Part shown: positions 1 through 7,711 of the stretch, in pieces
How the letters are laid out: each line of letters starts with the position of its first letter
Numbering within the stretch: the first letter of the stretch is position 1
Source of the DNA: Scatosoma sp045658805
GTDB lineage: Bacteria > Bacillota > Clostridia > Christensenellales > Borkfalkiaceae
Assembly (NCBI GenBank): GCA_045658805.1
Contig: JAZOVQ010000053.1
Location: 1-64,000 of the forward strand
Length of the DNA: 64,000 nucleotides
Reading direction: 5' to 3'
Position numbers and translations under genes: made by a program
Notes under the pieces: generated by a model
Told to the model about the DNA's origin: nothing
The model's database searches: none
What the model saw: the letters and a program-made list of their open reading frames with translations, nothing else

Positions 1-1637
1 TTGATAACGGGCATATAACCAGAGGTCATCGAATATTCAGCTTGCAATTCAACTTTCGTCGTCAAATACTTCATCAAAAGCCAAGATGCAGCAACTTCTT
101 GTTCGTTGCTCTTCTTGAAGAGAACAAGGGAAGGACCTTGGAAAATAACTTTTGCGTTGCTTGCATCTGCTTGAGGAGGAGTGGTAACGCCTACTTCAAA
201 TTGATAGCCACCGCCTTCACCTTCAACAACGTCTGCCTTTTGATAGGAAGCACCTGCGGCAGAACCGATACACATAAATGCGGTTTGGTCGGTGAACAAG
301 TCGGAGGTGTAGCTACCGTTGATTTCTTGCGTGATAACGTAACCTTTCTTGTACCAGCTGGTAAATCTTTCTACAAACGCGCGGTTTTCAGCCGTATCAA
401 ATACGAAGTGGTCGCCCGTTGCGGAGGTGTAGGGTTGGTTGAGCTGTTCGCACATGCTGATAAACCAGTTTGCTTCGTTATCGTAGCCGAGTGGAATAAC
501 GTCGTAGTTGCCCTTAGCATGTTCGATGTCCAAAATTTGCTGACAAACGATTTCCATTTCATCCCAGGTCTTAGGAACGGTCAAGTTGTTCTTTTCGAAA
601 TACGTCTTGTTATAGTACATAACTTCGGTCGACTTAGCAAAAGGAAGGGTGTACATTTTGTCACTGCCGTATACTTTACCTTCGTTATAGAATGCAGGGA
701 TGAAATCTTGGATTTGTTCTTCAGTAAGACCCATCGTGTCGTCCATGATATAGTTGTCAAGAGCAACAACTTTACCTGCAAGGTTATAATATGCTACGTG
801 GTCGGGATTGCAGAATGCGATATGAGGGGAGTTACCAGCGGTAATTTCCGTGGAGATTTGTTCCTTAACGCCATCATAATCGCCCCAGCTGGTGGAAAGA
901 CCTTCGATGGTGATGTTGGGATATTGCTGATTAAATTCAGCGATCCACTTAGAAACAACGCCTCTAAGGTTTGCGCCCATACAGTGATAGAACTGAATGG
1001 TAACGGGGCTGCCGTCGTAATCGATTACGTCAGCACCAACAACGGTGTTGCATATGCTACACACCCCTTCTTCATTTTCCGTGTGTTCCGCCTTGTCTTT
1101 CACTTCGTCGCAAGTAGCGCAATCATACCAATGATAGCTATTATCGTTGGCATACGTTGTTTCCCAATTATGGCTTGCCGCAGTGTAGTTGCCAAGCTCT
1201 ACCTTTCCACATGTCGTACAAGTGTTGGTATCATAACCCTGCGCCTGGCAGGTGGGCTGGGTTGTTACCGTAGTCCAATTGTGGTCAGCGTACGCCCCTT
1301 GCTTCCATTCGATATCTCCGCACGTAGCACATACACGGGAATATATGCGGTTTTCACAATATCCGCTTCCCTCACCATACAACACCCATTCACCAAAAGC
1401 ATGGGTATGTTTGTTTTCCGCAATTATTATCTGCGTGCTTCCGTCCGTATACGTCACCACGTAATTACCCTCTTCATTAATGGTTATCGATTGCACTGTG
1501 ACACTTTGCGAACTTTGCGTTCCCGACGAGCTTTGCGTTCCCGACGAGCTTTCCTCGTCATCTTCGCAAGCGGCAAAGCCAAACGCTGTTGCGCCGATAC
1601 ATAAACACGCCAATAACGAAATTAAAAATTTTTTCAT
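1..1637 (-). CDS. ABC sugar-binding lipoprotein with internal CxxC module (3' end cut by window)
   Basis: Extracellular solute-binding protein of an ABC importer, probably for a carbohydrate. The gene reads leftward from an ATG at 1637, preceded by CAGGAG, and is still open at base 1, so the C-terminus is missing (545 codons present). Residues 1-24 form a lipoprotein signal with the lipobox FAAC (Cys24). A Ser/Gly/Gln linker follows. Residues about 76-197 carry four CxxC knuckles (CATCGD, CTTCGK, CATCDE, CSICN) mixed with His/Trp, a Cys-rich module typical of clostridial surface proteins. From about residue 210 the sequence is family-1 binding protein (QFYHCMG start, CIGSAAGA, and SGYMPVI near the visible end). 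The module between lipid anchor and binding domain is unusual. Ligand unknown. No permease genes are visible, so its partners must lie left of the window. Confidence 0.85.
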   Translation of the reverse strand, partial: MKKFLISLLACLCIGATAFGFAACEDDEESSSGTQSSSGTQSSQSVTVQSITINEEGNYVVTYTDGSTQIIIAENKHTHAFGEWVLYGEGSGYCENRIYSRVCATCGDIEWKQGAYADHNWTTVTTQPTCQAQGYDTNTCTTCGKVELGNYTAASHNWETTYANDNSYHWYDCATCDEVKDKAEHTENEEGVCSICNTVVGADVIDYDGSPVTIQFYHCMGANLRGVVSKWIAEFNQQYPNITIEGLSTSWGDYDGVKEQISTEITAGNSPHIAFCNPDHVAYYNLAGKVVALDNYIMDDTMGLTEEQIQDFIPAFYNEGKVYGSDKMYTLPFAKSTEVMYYNKTYFEKNNLTVPKTWDEMEIVCQQILDIEHAKGNYDVIPLGYDNEANWFISMCEQLNQPYTSATGDHFVFDTAENRAFVERFTSWYKKGYVITQEINGSYTSDLFTDQTAFMCIGSAAGASYQKADVVEGEGGGYQFEVGVTTPPQADASNAKVIFQGPSLVLFKKSNEQEVAASWLLMKYLTTKVELQAEYSMTSGYMPVI

Positions 1638-1672
1638 AGCTATGCGCTCCTGAATTTTATATTGATAAAATT

Positions 1673-1701
1673 ATTGTACCACCATTGATATGGTTTGTCA
1701 A
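1673..1701 (-). promoter_or_regulatory. Promoter with two inverted repeats for the sugar-binding lipoprotein
   Basis: On the minus strand TTGACA (1701-1696) and TACAAT (1678-1673) are separated by 17 nt. The spacer contains the inverted repeat ACCAT-TGAT-ATGGT (1681-1694). A second perfect one, AATTTTAT-ATTG-ATAAAATT (1653-1672), covers the expected start site. Either could be an operator for a repressor; the regulator is unknown. Confidence 0.75.
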
Positions 1702-1727
1702 TGGATTTAGAAAATTTTAATTGATAA

Positions 1728-2225
1728 AGAATCCCACCACCGCAAGCGGTCCCCCTCCCTTTTTCAGAAGGGAGGCAAGATACCACCACCGCAAACTTGT
1801 CCACTCTCTTTTCCAAAAGGCAGGCAAAATCCCACCACCGCAAACTTGTCCACTCTCTTTTCCAAAAGGCAGGCAAGAGAGCTCCACCCCAAACTTGCCC
1901 ACTCCCTTTTTCAGAAGGCAGGCAAGATACCACCACCCCAAACTTGTCCACTCTCTTTTTCAGAAGGCAGACAAAATCCCACCACCGCAAGCGGTCCCCA
2001 CTCCCTTTTTCAGAAGGGAGGCAAGATACCACCACCGCAAGCACTCACTCACTTTTTTAGAAGATAGGCAGGAAAAACACCACGCCAAAACTTGTCCCTC
2101 TCTCTTTTCCAAAAGGCAGACAAAATCCCACCACCGCAAACTTGTCCACTCTCTTTTCCAAAAGGCAGGCAAGAGAACTCCACCTCAAACTTGTCCCCCT
2201 TCTGTAAAAGGGGGAAAGCAAACGT
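1728..2225. repeat. Array of ten degenerate 49-bp repeats
   Basis: Ten units with a period of 49 bp (individual spacings 48-51) can be aligned on CACCACCGC followed by AAACTTGTCC or AAGCGGTCCC. Unit phases fall at 1743, 1792, 1841, 1890, 1939, 1988, 2038, 2086, 2137 and 2186. Each unit carries a short hairpin, for example CTCCCTT-TTTCAG-AAGGGAG or CTTTT-CC-AAAAG, and ends in GGCAGGCAAGA or a variant. Several open frames cross the array on both strands because the repeat lacks stops; I regard these as non-coding. The same unit resumes at 2641 on the far side of the endonuclease-like gene. Confidence 0.9.
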
Positions 2226-2231
2226 AGTGCG

Positions 2232-2612
2232 CTAGGGGGATTCCTCTATTTCTTCTATTCTTTCCTGTACAATTTTATAAATATACTCACACACTTCTTT
2301 AAAATTGGTATGAATATAATTGTTGGGTATTCTAATAACCTTTACGTCGAATTGCTCCAATCTCTTTGTGCGCGCCGCATCCGCTTCAATATAGTCGTCC
2401 TCATAATGCTGTGAACCATCTAATTCTATTGCCAATTGAGCGCGCGCACAGTAAAAGTCAACTATGTAATCACCTATCACTTTCTGACGAAGAAATCTTA
2501 CAGGACATGTTCTTAAAAATGTGTACCACAGTTTTCTTTCTTCTTCGGTCATTTCTTTGCGTAAACGTTTCGCATTTGTTGTTAATTTTGGATTATGCTT
2601 AAACTTAGGCAT
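2232..2612 (-). CDS. DUF559 endonuclease-like protein
   Basis: Small protein of 126 residues in the DUF559 family, which adopts the Vsr/restriction-endonuclease fold. The N-terminus has the family pattern NAKRLRKEMTEEERKLWY. The core IVDFYC ... LAIELDGSQHY supplies the acidic D-ExD-type residues expected of a PD-(D/E)xK-like site. An RTKRLEQFDVKVIRI segment follows, as in the family. A ribosome site AAGGA lies 7 nt before the ATG. Length is normal for a free-standing DUF559 protein. The gene sits inside an array of 49-bp repeats, with units on both sides. Its cellular role is unknown; nuclease activity is an inference from the fold, and a link with repeat mobility is speculation. Confidence 0.85.
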   Translation of the reverse strand: MPKFKHNPKLTTNAKRLRKEMTEEERKLWYTFLRTCPVRFLRQKVIGDYIVDFYCARAQLAIELDGSQHYEDDYIEADAARTKRLEQFDVKVIRIPNNYIHTNFKEVCEYIYKIVQERIEEIEESP

Positions 2613-2640
2613 GATTATTCCTTATTGCTTATTTTTCATA

Positions 2641-2750
2641 GAATCCCACCACCGCAAGCGGTCCCCCTCCCTTTTTCAGAAGGCAGGCAAGAGAACTCCA
2701 CCTCAAACTTGTCCACTCTCTTTTCCAAAAGGCAGGCAAGAGAACTCCGC
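2641..2750. repeat. Second block of the 49-bp repeat
   Basis: Two further units (phases 2655 and 2704, spacing 49) and a truncated third occur between the endonuclease-like gene and recG. The sequence is nearly identical to units at 1728-2225, including CCACCACCGCAAGCGGTCCC and CTCTTTTCCAAAAGGCAGG. The gene therefore lies within, not beside, the array. Confidence 0.85.
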
Positions 2751-2763
2751 ACAACGTATCCCT

Positions 2764-2792
2764 AAAATGCAGGCGGTGGTCATCCCACCGCC
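2764..2792 (-). terminator. Intrinsic terminator of recG
   Basis: Perfect 8-bp stem GGCGGTGG/CCACCGCC (2772-2779 with 2785-2792) with a 5-nt loop, lying 12 nt past the recG stop. On the minus strand it is followed by TGCATTTTAG, a weak T-tract. Confidence 0.6.
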
Positions 2793-2804
2793 GTGTTTTA
2801 TTGC

Positions 2805-4811
2805 TCAGTTCATTACAACGTCTTTTAAACTGTCATATTTTTTCAATGCTGCGCGGCGCAATTCTTCACTGTCCAGCCTGCCCTCAAACGCTTCATCCGA
2901 CAGCTTCTTCGCCGCAAAAATAACCTGCGTAGGATAATGCAAATTCTTGATATCTCCAAACATTTTTCCCGATTGACGAGTGCCGAAGAAATCCCCGCTG
3001 CCACGCATTTCGAGGTCCTTTTCCGCAATTTTGAACCCGTCGCTGTTGTTTTTCAAGGTCAACAAACGCTCCCTTGACGTTTCGCTTTCCGAGCCCATCA
3101 ATAAGAAACAATAGCTCTTTTCCGCGCCTCTGCCCACGCGTCCGCGAAGCTGATGCAGCTGCGACAAGCCAAACCGTTCGGCATTGTAGATAATCATAAT
3201 GGTTGCGTTGGGTACGTCCACGCCCACCTCAATAACCGTCGTCGACACCAAACAATCGTATTCACGGTTTTTAAAGGCGGTCATCACTTCCGTCTTTTCC
3301 TTATCTTTCATTCTGCCATGCAACAGCGCAAACCGCACCGTTGGCATACGCCCCGACAATTCCTCGTACAACTCCGTTACGCTCATGATAGAGCCTTCTT
3401 CATCGTCGTCTATCTTCGCGCATACAAAGTATGCTTGTCTACCGCGCGCCGTTTCCTGCTTGACGTAATCGAGCATGCCCTCATACTTGCTTTCGGGAAT
3501 AATACTCGTCGAAATTTCTTGTCTTGCCTTGGGCTTGTCCGATATCGTCGTAACGTCCAAATCCCCATAGAATATCAACGAAAGAGTGCGTGGAATGGGC
3601 GTTGCGCTCATAACCAGCATATCCACTCCCTCGCCCTTTTCCGCCAAGGCGTTGCGTTGCGCCACGCCAAAACGGTGCTGTTCGTCACACACGATAAAGC
3701 TAAGCCGTGGTATCTCTACGTCCTCTTGAATTACCGCGTGCGTACCGCATATAATATCCACTTCGCCGTTTTTCAACAGCGCTTTCATTTCACGCTTTTC
3801 TTTCGCCGTCATACCGCCTGCCAAATACCCCACTCGGTATTCGGGAAAGTATTTCTTCAAAACGTTATAATTTTGCTCGGCAAGCACTTCCGTGGGGGAT
3901 AAATAGGCCGCTTGGTAGCCGCTTTTCACCGCCATGAAAATGCCGCAAAGCGCCACCGCTGTCTTACCGCTGCCTACGTCACCTTGAATCAATCGGGTCA
4001 TGCGCGTGGGTGCGTAAACGTTGGTGTAAATATCGTTGACCGCTTGCTTTTGCCCGTCCGTAAACTCAAAACCAAACCGCGTAGCAAACGCTTTCACTTC
4101 GCTTGCCGTCACCGAATAATTATGCGTACGAACGTCCTCTTTGCCGCCTTTGATAATTTTAAACGCCGAAATCAGGACGAAATATTCCTCCAACGCAATG
4201 CGCTCCGCCGCCAAATCCTTGCTTGCCATATCCGTAGGATTATGAATTTGATAATAGGCTTTTTCCAGCGACGGCAAATCGTATTTCCGTACAATTTGCC
4301 AAGGAATTACGCCCGACAAATCCACCTTTTGCAAGGCTTCCTTCACCGCCGCGCGGACAATTTTTTGAGATAAATTCCCTTTCAGGGAATACACAGGCAC
4401 AATGCCCTTTAACCGATAATTGCTATCAAGCGGCTCATACGTGGGGTTGACAAGGGAAATTTGTCCAAACTTGTTTTGCACGCGTCCGTAGAAAAGATAT
4501 TCGCCCGGCTTCAGCTTTTGCGCCACGTACGGTTGATTAAACCAAACGACCGTAAACGGAAAACCGTCCTGCGAACAAAAGGCTTTCACCATTTTCCGCT
4601 TGTTACCGTAATTGACGGGCGCAAGGCGGTTGACTTCGCAGGCTATCAACACCATATCGTTATGATACGCCGTCTTTAACGACGAACGCTCGGTCAGGTC
4701 AAGATAGGCGCGCGGATAAAATTTCACGAGGTCTTCCACTTCGCGAATACCGAGCTTTATAAAATCTTTTTCACGCTTTTCTCCAATAGAACGGAGTGTT
4801 GATAATTTCAT
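2805..4811 (-). CDS. recG: ATP-dependent DNA helicase RecG
   Basis: RecG (668 residues, normal length) remodels stalled replication forks and Holliday junctions in the cytoplasm. The N-terminal third is the wedge/OB-fold region. The helicase core begins near residue 250 with FTDGQKQAVNDI, followed by Walker A GDVGSGKT (277-284), the DEQH box in CDEQHRFGVAQR, motif III SATPIPRT, and the C-terminal motifs LLHGRMKDKEK and QLRGRVGRG. It is the last gene of the yicC-to-recG conserved block. A strong terminator separates it from fakA, so it may have its own transcript; the start is preceded by AGGTTAGGAT. Confidence 0.97.
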   Translation of the reverse strand: MKLSTLRSIGEKREKDFIKLGIREVEDLVKFYPRAYLDLTERSSLKTAYHNDMVLIACEVNRLAPVNYGNKRKMVKAFCSQDGFPFTVVWFNQPYVAQKLKPGEYLFYGRVQNKFGQISLVNPTYEPLDSNYRLKGIVPVYSLKGNLSQKIVRAAVKEALQKVDLSGVIPWQIVRKYDLPSLEKAYYQIHNPTDMASKDLAAERIALEEYFVLISAFKIIKGGKEDVRTHNYSVTASEVKAFATRFGFEFTDGQKQAVNDIYTNVYAPTRMTRLIQGDVGSGKTAVALCGIFMAVKSGYQAAYLSPTEVLAEQNYNVLKKYFPEYRVGYLAGGMTAKEKREMKALLKNGEVDIICGTHAVIQEDVEIPRLSFIVCDEQHRFGVAQRNALAEKGEGVDMLVMSATPIPRTLSLIFYGDLDVTTISDKPKARQEISTSIIPESKYEGMLDYVKQETARGRQAYFVCAKIDDDEEGSIMSVTELYEELSGRMPTVRFALLHGRMKDKEKTEVMTAFKNREYDCLVSTTVIEVGVDVPNATIMIIYNAERFGLSQLHQLRGRVGRGAEKSYCFLLMGSESETSRERLLTLKNNSDGFKIAEKDLEMRGSGDFFGTRQSGKMFGDIKNLHYPTQVIFAAKKLSDEAFEGRLDSEELRRAALKKYDSLKDVVMN

Positions 4812-4826
4812 ATCCTAACCTACCAC

Positions 4827-4866
4827 AAAAAAATCAAACGGGAAGAACAGCCTACCGTTCCTCCCG
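4827..4866 (-). terminator. Terminator between fakA and recG
   Basis: Stem CGGGAAGAAC/GTTCCTCCCG (4839-4848 with 4857-4866, one mismatch) is followed on the minus strand by TTTGATTTTTTTG. It should end or attenuate the asp23-fakA transcript before recG. Confidence 0.75.
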
Positions 4867-4908
4867 CCTACTTGTATAATTATACGCTTTTTAATTGATT
4901 TTTATACA

Positions 4909-6552
4909 TTATTCCAAAGACATAATGTAATAGTAAACGGATTGACCGCCGTTGTGGAAATCTACGTCGCAATCGGGATATTTTTCCGCAATTACTTCGC
5001 AAAGCGCAGCCGCTTCTTCCTCGTTTACGTCCTCGCCGTAATAGAGGGTGATTACCTGGTGGAAGTCCTCTTTCATGCGGCCGATCAACTTCAATACCGT
5101 TTCTTCCAACGAATGGGATTTCGCCAAAATCTTCTTGTCGTCCAAGCCGATAATGTCGCCTTCCTTGATAGAGAAACCATTTAACGAGGTATTTCTTACC
5201 GCATACGTTACTTGACCAACCTTAACGTTATCAAGCGCATGAATCATGTTCGTCTTGTTTTCTTCTGCGCTTACTTCGGGGTTGAATTCCAACGCCGCCG
5301 CAAAGCCCTGCGGAACGTTCTTGGTGGGGATAACGTGCAACGTCTTGTTTTCTACGAGGTTTTTCGCTTGTTCCGCCGCCAAAATAATGTTCTTATTGTT
5401 GGGGAAAACAAAGATATGCTCTGCGTTAATCTTTTGCGCAGCGTTTGCAATATCGCTTGCACTGGGGTTCATCGTTTGACCGCCTTCGATAATGCGATCT
5501 ACGAACAAATCCTTGAAGATTTCGGAAAGACCTGCGCCCGTACAAATAGCAAGCATGCCCATTTCTTTCTTTTCCGCTTCCATCTTCGCCTTCAATTGAC
5601 GGTTTTGTTCCAACATGTTTTCGATTTTAGGTCTATCGAGTTCGCCAAGCTCCAACGCATAGGAAAGCGCTTTACCGGGTTGGTTGGTGTGAACGTGCAC
5701 TTTTACAAGTTCCAAATCGCCAATACAAATAACACTGTCGCCAAGCGTCATCAGCTTTTCTCTCAAACGGTCAATCGCCGACAACGTGGTACTCTTTTTC
5801 AAATTGATAATAAAAAATTCGGTACAATATGCAAACTCGATTTCGCCAAGGTCCATATTGATAATGCTGGAATTATCGCCGAAATCAGCGTCTTCAGCCA
5901 CTTCTTCCATTTCCGTAATCGTTTCCGCAATTTCTTCACCCGAAATAGCAGCAGCGAAACCCTTAATGATCGTCATAAGACCAACACCGCCGGAGTCAAC
6001 TACGCCTGCTTTTTTCAAAACGGGAAGAAGTTCGGGGGTAAGCGCAAGCGCTCTTTCGCCTTCAGCAATTACGTCTTTAAAGAATTCTTCAAAATATTTT
6101 TTCTTTTTCGCAATCTTACCCGAAACTTCGCTCATCATACGAATAACGGTAAGAATGGTACCTTCTTTGGGTACGGAAACGGCGCCGTAAGCAACCTTCG
6201 CGCCCGATTCCAAAGCCTTTGCAAACATAGCCGTATCCACTTCGCCTTCCGCTTTGCGGAGAACGGCGCAAATGCCTTTCAAAATTTGGGATAAAATAAC
6301 CCCGGAGTTACCTCTCGCGCCTTTCAATGCGCCCTTGGAAATGCTATCGCAAACTTCCGCGAAAGCGTTGGACGAACAAGCCGTCATTTCCTTTACGCAC
6401 GATTGCATCGTAAGCGACATATTAGTACCCGTATCGCCATCGGGAACGGGGAATACGTTCAATGCGTCTACTTTTGCTCTATTGATTTCAAGTTGTTTGG
6501 CCCCGACCAAAATCATTTTTCTAAGATCTGAGCTATTAATCGTTTTTTGCAT
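4909..6552 (-). CDS. fakA: Fatty acid kinase catalytic subunit FakA (YloV, DAK2 domain)
   Basis: FakA/YloV phosphorylates fatty acids bound to a FakB (DegV-family) carrier for phospholipid synthesis. At 547 residues it has the family length. The N-terminal DAK2-like ATP-binding domain carries NVFPVPDGDTGTNM (32-45), ARGNSGVILSQ and VVDSGGVGLM, the metal/ATP-site motifs of this kinase. The C-terminal half matches the DegV-like FakA domain. Ribosome site AGGAG lies 10 nt before the ATG. It follows asp23 with a 213-nt gap, the order also found in B. subtilis (yloU-yloV). No FakB gene is seen in the window. Confidence 0.92.
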   Translation of the reverse strand: MQKTINSSDLRKMILVGAKQLEINRAKVDALNVFPVPDGDTGTNMSLTMQSCVKEMTACSSNAFAEVCDSISKGALKGARGNSGVILSQILKGICAVLRKAEGEVDTAMFAKALESGAKVAYGAVSVPKEGTILTVIRMMSEVSGKIAKKKKYFEEFFKDVIAEGERALALTPELLPVLKKAGVVDSGGVGLMTIIKGFAAAISGEEIAETITEMEEVAEDADFGDNSSIINMDLGEIEFAYCTEFFIINLKKSTTLSAIDRLREKLMTLGDSVICIGDLELVKVHVHTNQPGKALSYALELGELDRPKIENMLEQNRQLKAKMEAEKKEMGMLAICTGAGLSEIFKDLFVDRIIEGGQTMNPSASDIANAAQKINAEHIFVFPNNKNIILAAEQAKNLVENKTLHVIPTKNVPQGFAAALEFNPEVSAEENKTNMIHALDNVKVGQVTYAVRNTSLNGFSIKEGDIIGLDDKKILAKSHSLEETVLKLIGRMKEDFHQVITLYYGEDVNEEEAAALCEVIAEKYPDCDVDFHNGGQSVYYYIMSLE

Positions 6553-6765
6553 TAGGTGAATGCTCCTTCTGTTTTAACCCCGCGCTTTTTGTTTTTCCTT
6601 ATTTATACATAAGGGAAAGAGCGTAGGCCCTACGTTTTTTCTTACGTAGACGCGCAGTGGCGGCTGTCACCGCTTGCGCCGAGTACAGACTTCTCGACGT
6701 CTGCGCATGGTAAACGGCGCAATGACGGTATCTTCCTCAAAAACCGACTGTTTGCGCCAACTGCT
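6553..6765 (-). other. Intergenic segment with nested hairpins between asp23 and fakA
   Basis: No gene is seen here. Read on the minus strand it contains CAGAC-GTCGAGAA-GTCTG and a nested stem GCGCA..GCGG..CCGC..TGCGC, and no T-tract that would make a clear terminator. It could be a processing or attenuation element in the asp23-fakA transcript. Confidence 0.35.
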
Positions 6766-7116
6766 TTACAATTTTACACCGATAACGTTTACGTTGACGG
6801 TATCGACGATCATACCTGTAAAGCTTTCCACTTTATATTTGATCGCTTCCTTCAACGATTCAGCCACCGCGCTGATAGAAACACCGTATTTCATAATAAC
6901 GTAAACGTCCACGTAAATACGGTTGCCAGCGGTGGTTACTTTAATTCCTCTGCCACCGTTATCCTTTTTGAAGAGAGAGGACAGGCTGTCGGTAAAACGA
7001 CGGGATACCATCTCCACGATACCATACGATTCCATGGCAGTGTGAGACGCGACCTTAGCGATAGCGAGGTCGGATATAGAAATTTTACCGTAAGCATTAT
7101 TAGTATTAACTGACAT
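6766..7116 (-). CDS. Asp23/YloU family envelope stress protein
   Basis: Asp23 family protein of 116 residues (B. subtilis YloU type). It has the family's alternating beta pattern: GKISISDLAIAKVASHTAMES at the start, then IKVTTAGNRIYVDVYVIMKYG, and the closing VDTVNVNVIGVKL. These proteins are cytoplasmic or membrane-associated and linked to envelope homeostasis; a molecular activity is not established. GGAGAAAG lies just before the ATG. It is the first gene of the asp23-fakA unit and is divergent from rpmB. Confidence 0.92.
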   Translation of the reverse strand: MSVNTNNAYGKISISDLAIAKVASHTAMESYGIVEMVSRRFTDSLSSLFKKDNGGRGIKVTTAGNRIYVDVYVIMKYGVSISAVAESLKEAIKYKVESFTGMIVDTVNVNVIGVKL

Positions 7117-7139
7117 AATCTTTCTCCAATTACTTTCCC

Positions 7140-7168
7140 ATTGTACACTATTTCATTCAATTTTGCAA
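7140..7168 (-). promoter_or_regulatory. Promoter of asp23-fakA
   Basis: Minus-strand TTGCAA (7168-7163) and TACAAT (7145-7140) with a 17-nt spacer, 24 nt before the asp23 start. Confidence 0.7.
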
Positions 7169-7228
7169 GTACTTTTTCAATTTTTTCTCAATATTTTTTA
7201 TTTTTTGCGTTTTTAGGCTCATTTTTGA

Positions 7229-7257
7229 TTGCTTTTTATTAGGAAAAATGCTATATT
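7229..7257 (+). promoter_or_regulatory. Promoter of rpmB
   Basis: TTGCTT (7229-7234) and TATATT (7252-7257) with a 17-nt spacer, about 100 nt upstream of the rpmB start. The -35 is poor, the -10 good. Confidence 0.5.
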
Positions 7258-7358
7258 ATTTATGCTTGTTTTTTAAGTTAAAAGGAAACAGGCGCCGTTT
7301 TTATGAAAAAATAACGGATAAACTATGGAAAAAATTAATCCAAATCGGAGGTGTTAAT

Positions 7359-7550
7359 ATGTCGAGAGTATGCAATATTTGCGGTAAAGGTCAAGCTTCT
7401 GGTAACAACGTAAGCCACTCCAACCGTAAGACGAGAAGAACCTTTAAGGTAAACGTTCAAAAGGTATCCTACGTAGAAGACGGTAAGGAAGTAAACGGTT
7501 ACGTTTGCGCAAGATGCTTGAGAACGATGAAGAAAGCTGACGCTGAATAA
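7359..7550 (+). CDS. rpmB: 50S ribosomal protein L28
   Basis: Ribosomal protein L28, 63 residues, part of the large subunit. The start at 7359 is fixed by GGAGGTG five nt upstream and by homology (MSRVCNICGKG); a longer in-frame reading from 7248 has no ribosome site. Cys5, Cys8, Cys50 and Cys53 form two CxxC pairs, the zinc-binding (C+) version of L28. It is the only gene of the housekeeping block on the plus strand, divergent from asp23 as in B. subtilis, and ends at a strong terminator. Confidence 0.97.
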   Translation: MSRVCNICGKGQASGNNVSHSNRKTRRTFKVNVQKVSYVEDGKEVNGYVCARCLRTMKKADAE

Positions 7551-7598
7551 TTTTTAGCGCCTCCTTTAAAAACATCCACAAGTAAATGAACAGTCAAA

Positions 7599-7624
7599 AG
7601 CCGATGTATTTGCATCGGCTTTTT
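7599..7624 (+). terminator. Terminator of rpmB
   Basis: Perfect stem AGCCGATG/CATCGGCT (7599-7606 with 7613-7620) followed by TTTTT. Confidence 0.9.
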
Positions 7625-7661
7625 GCTGTTATAAAATATTAAAATTCCATATAAAAATAGC

Positions 7662-7699
7662 AAAACCGAGGGTTGCGTTTCCGCTCCCCTCGGCTTTTT
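7662..7699. terminator. Bidirectional terminator after the vWA gene
   Basis: CCGAGGG (7666-7672) pairs with CCCTCGG (7687-7693). T-tracts flank the stem on both strands (CTTTTTAT on plus, GGTTTTGC on minus). It ends the vWA gene on the minus strand. An almost identical copy lies at 9069-9104. Confidence 0.8.
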
Positions 7700-7711
7700 A
7701 TACACTTTTGC

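Noticed and set aside
42..1604. Long plus-strand frame opposite the sugar-binding lipoprotein
   Set aside because: It is antisense to a clear binding-protein gene with signal peptide and lipobox, and its translation has no recognisable domain.
1640..2227. Several open frames of 70-168 codons crossing the repeat array on both strands
   Set aside because: They arise because the 49-bp repeat lacks stops; 49 is not a multiple of 3, their translations are low-complexity, and none has a ribosome site.
1728..2750. CRISPR array
   Set aside because: Units are contiguous with no unique spacers, repeats are degenerate, and no cas genes are present.
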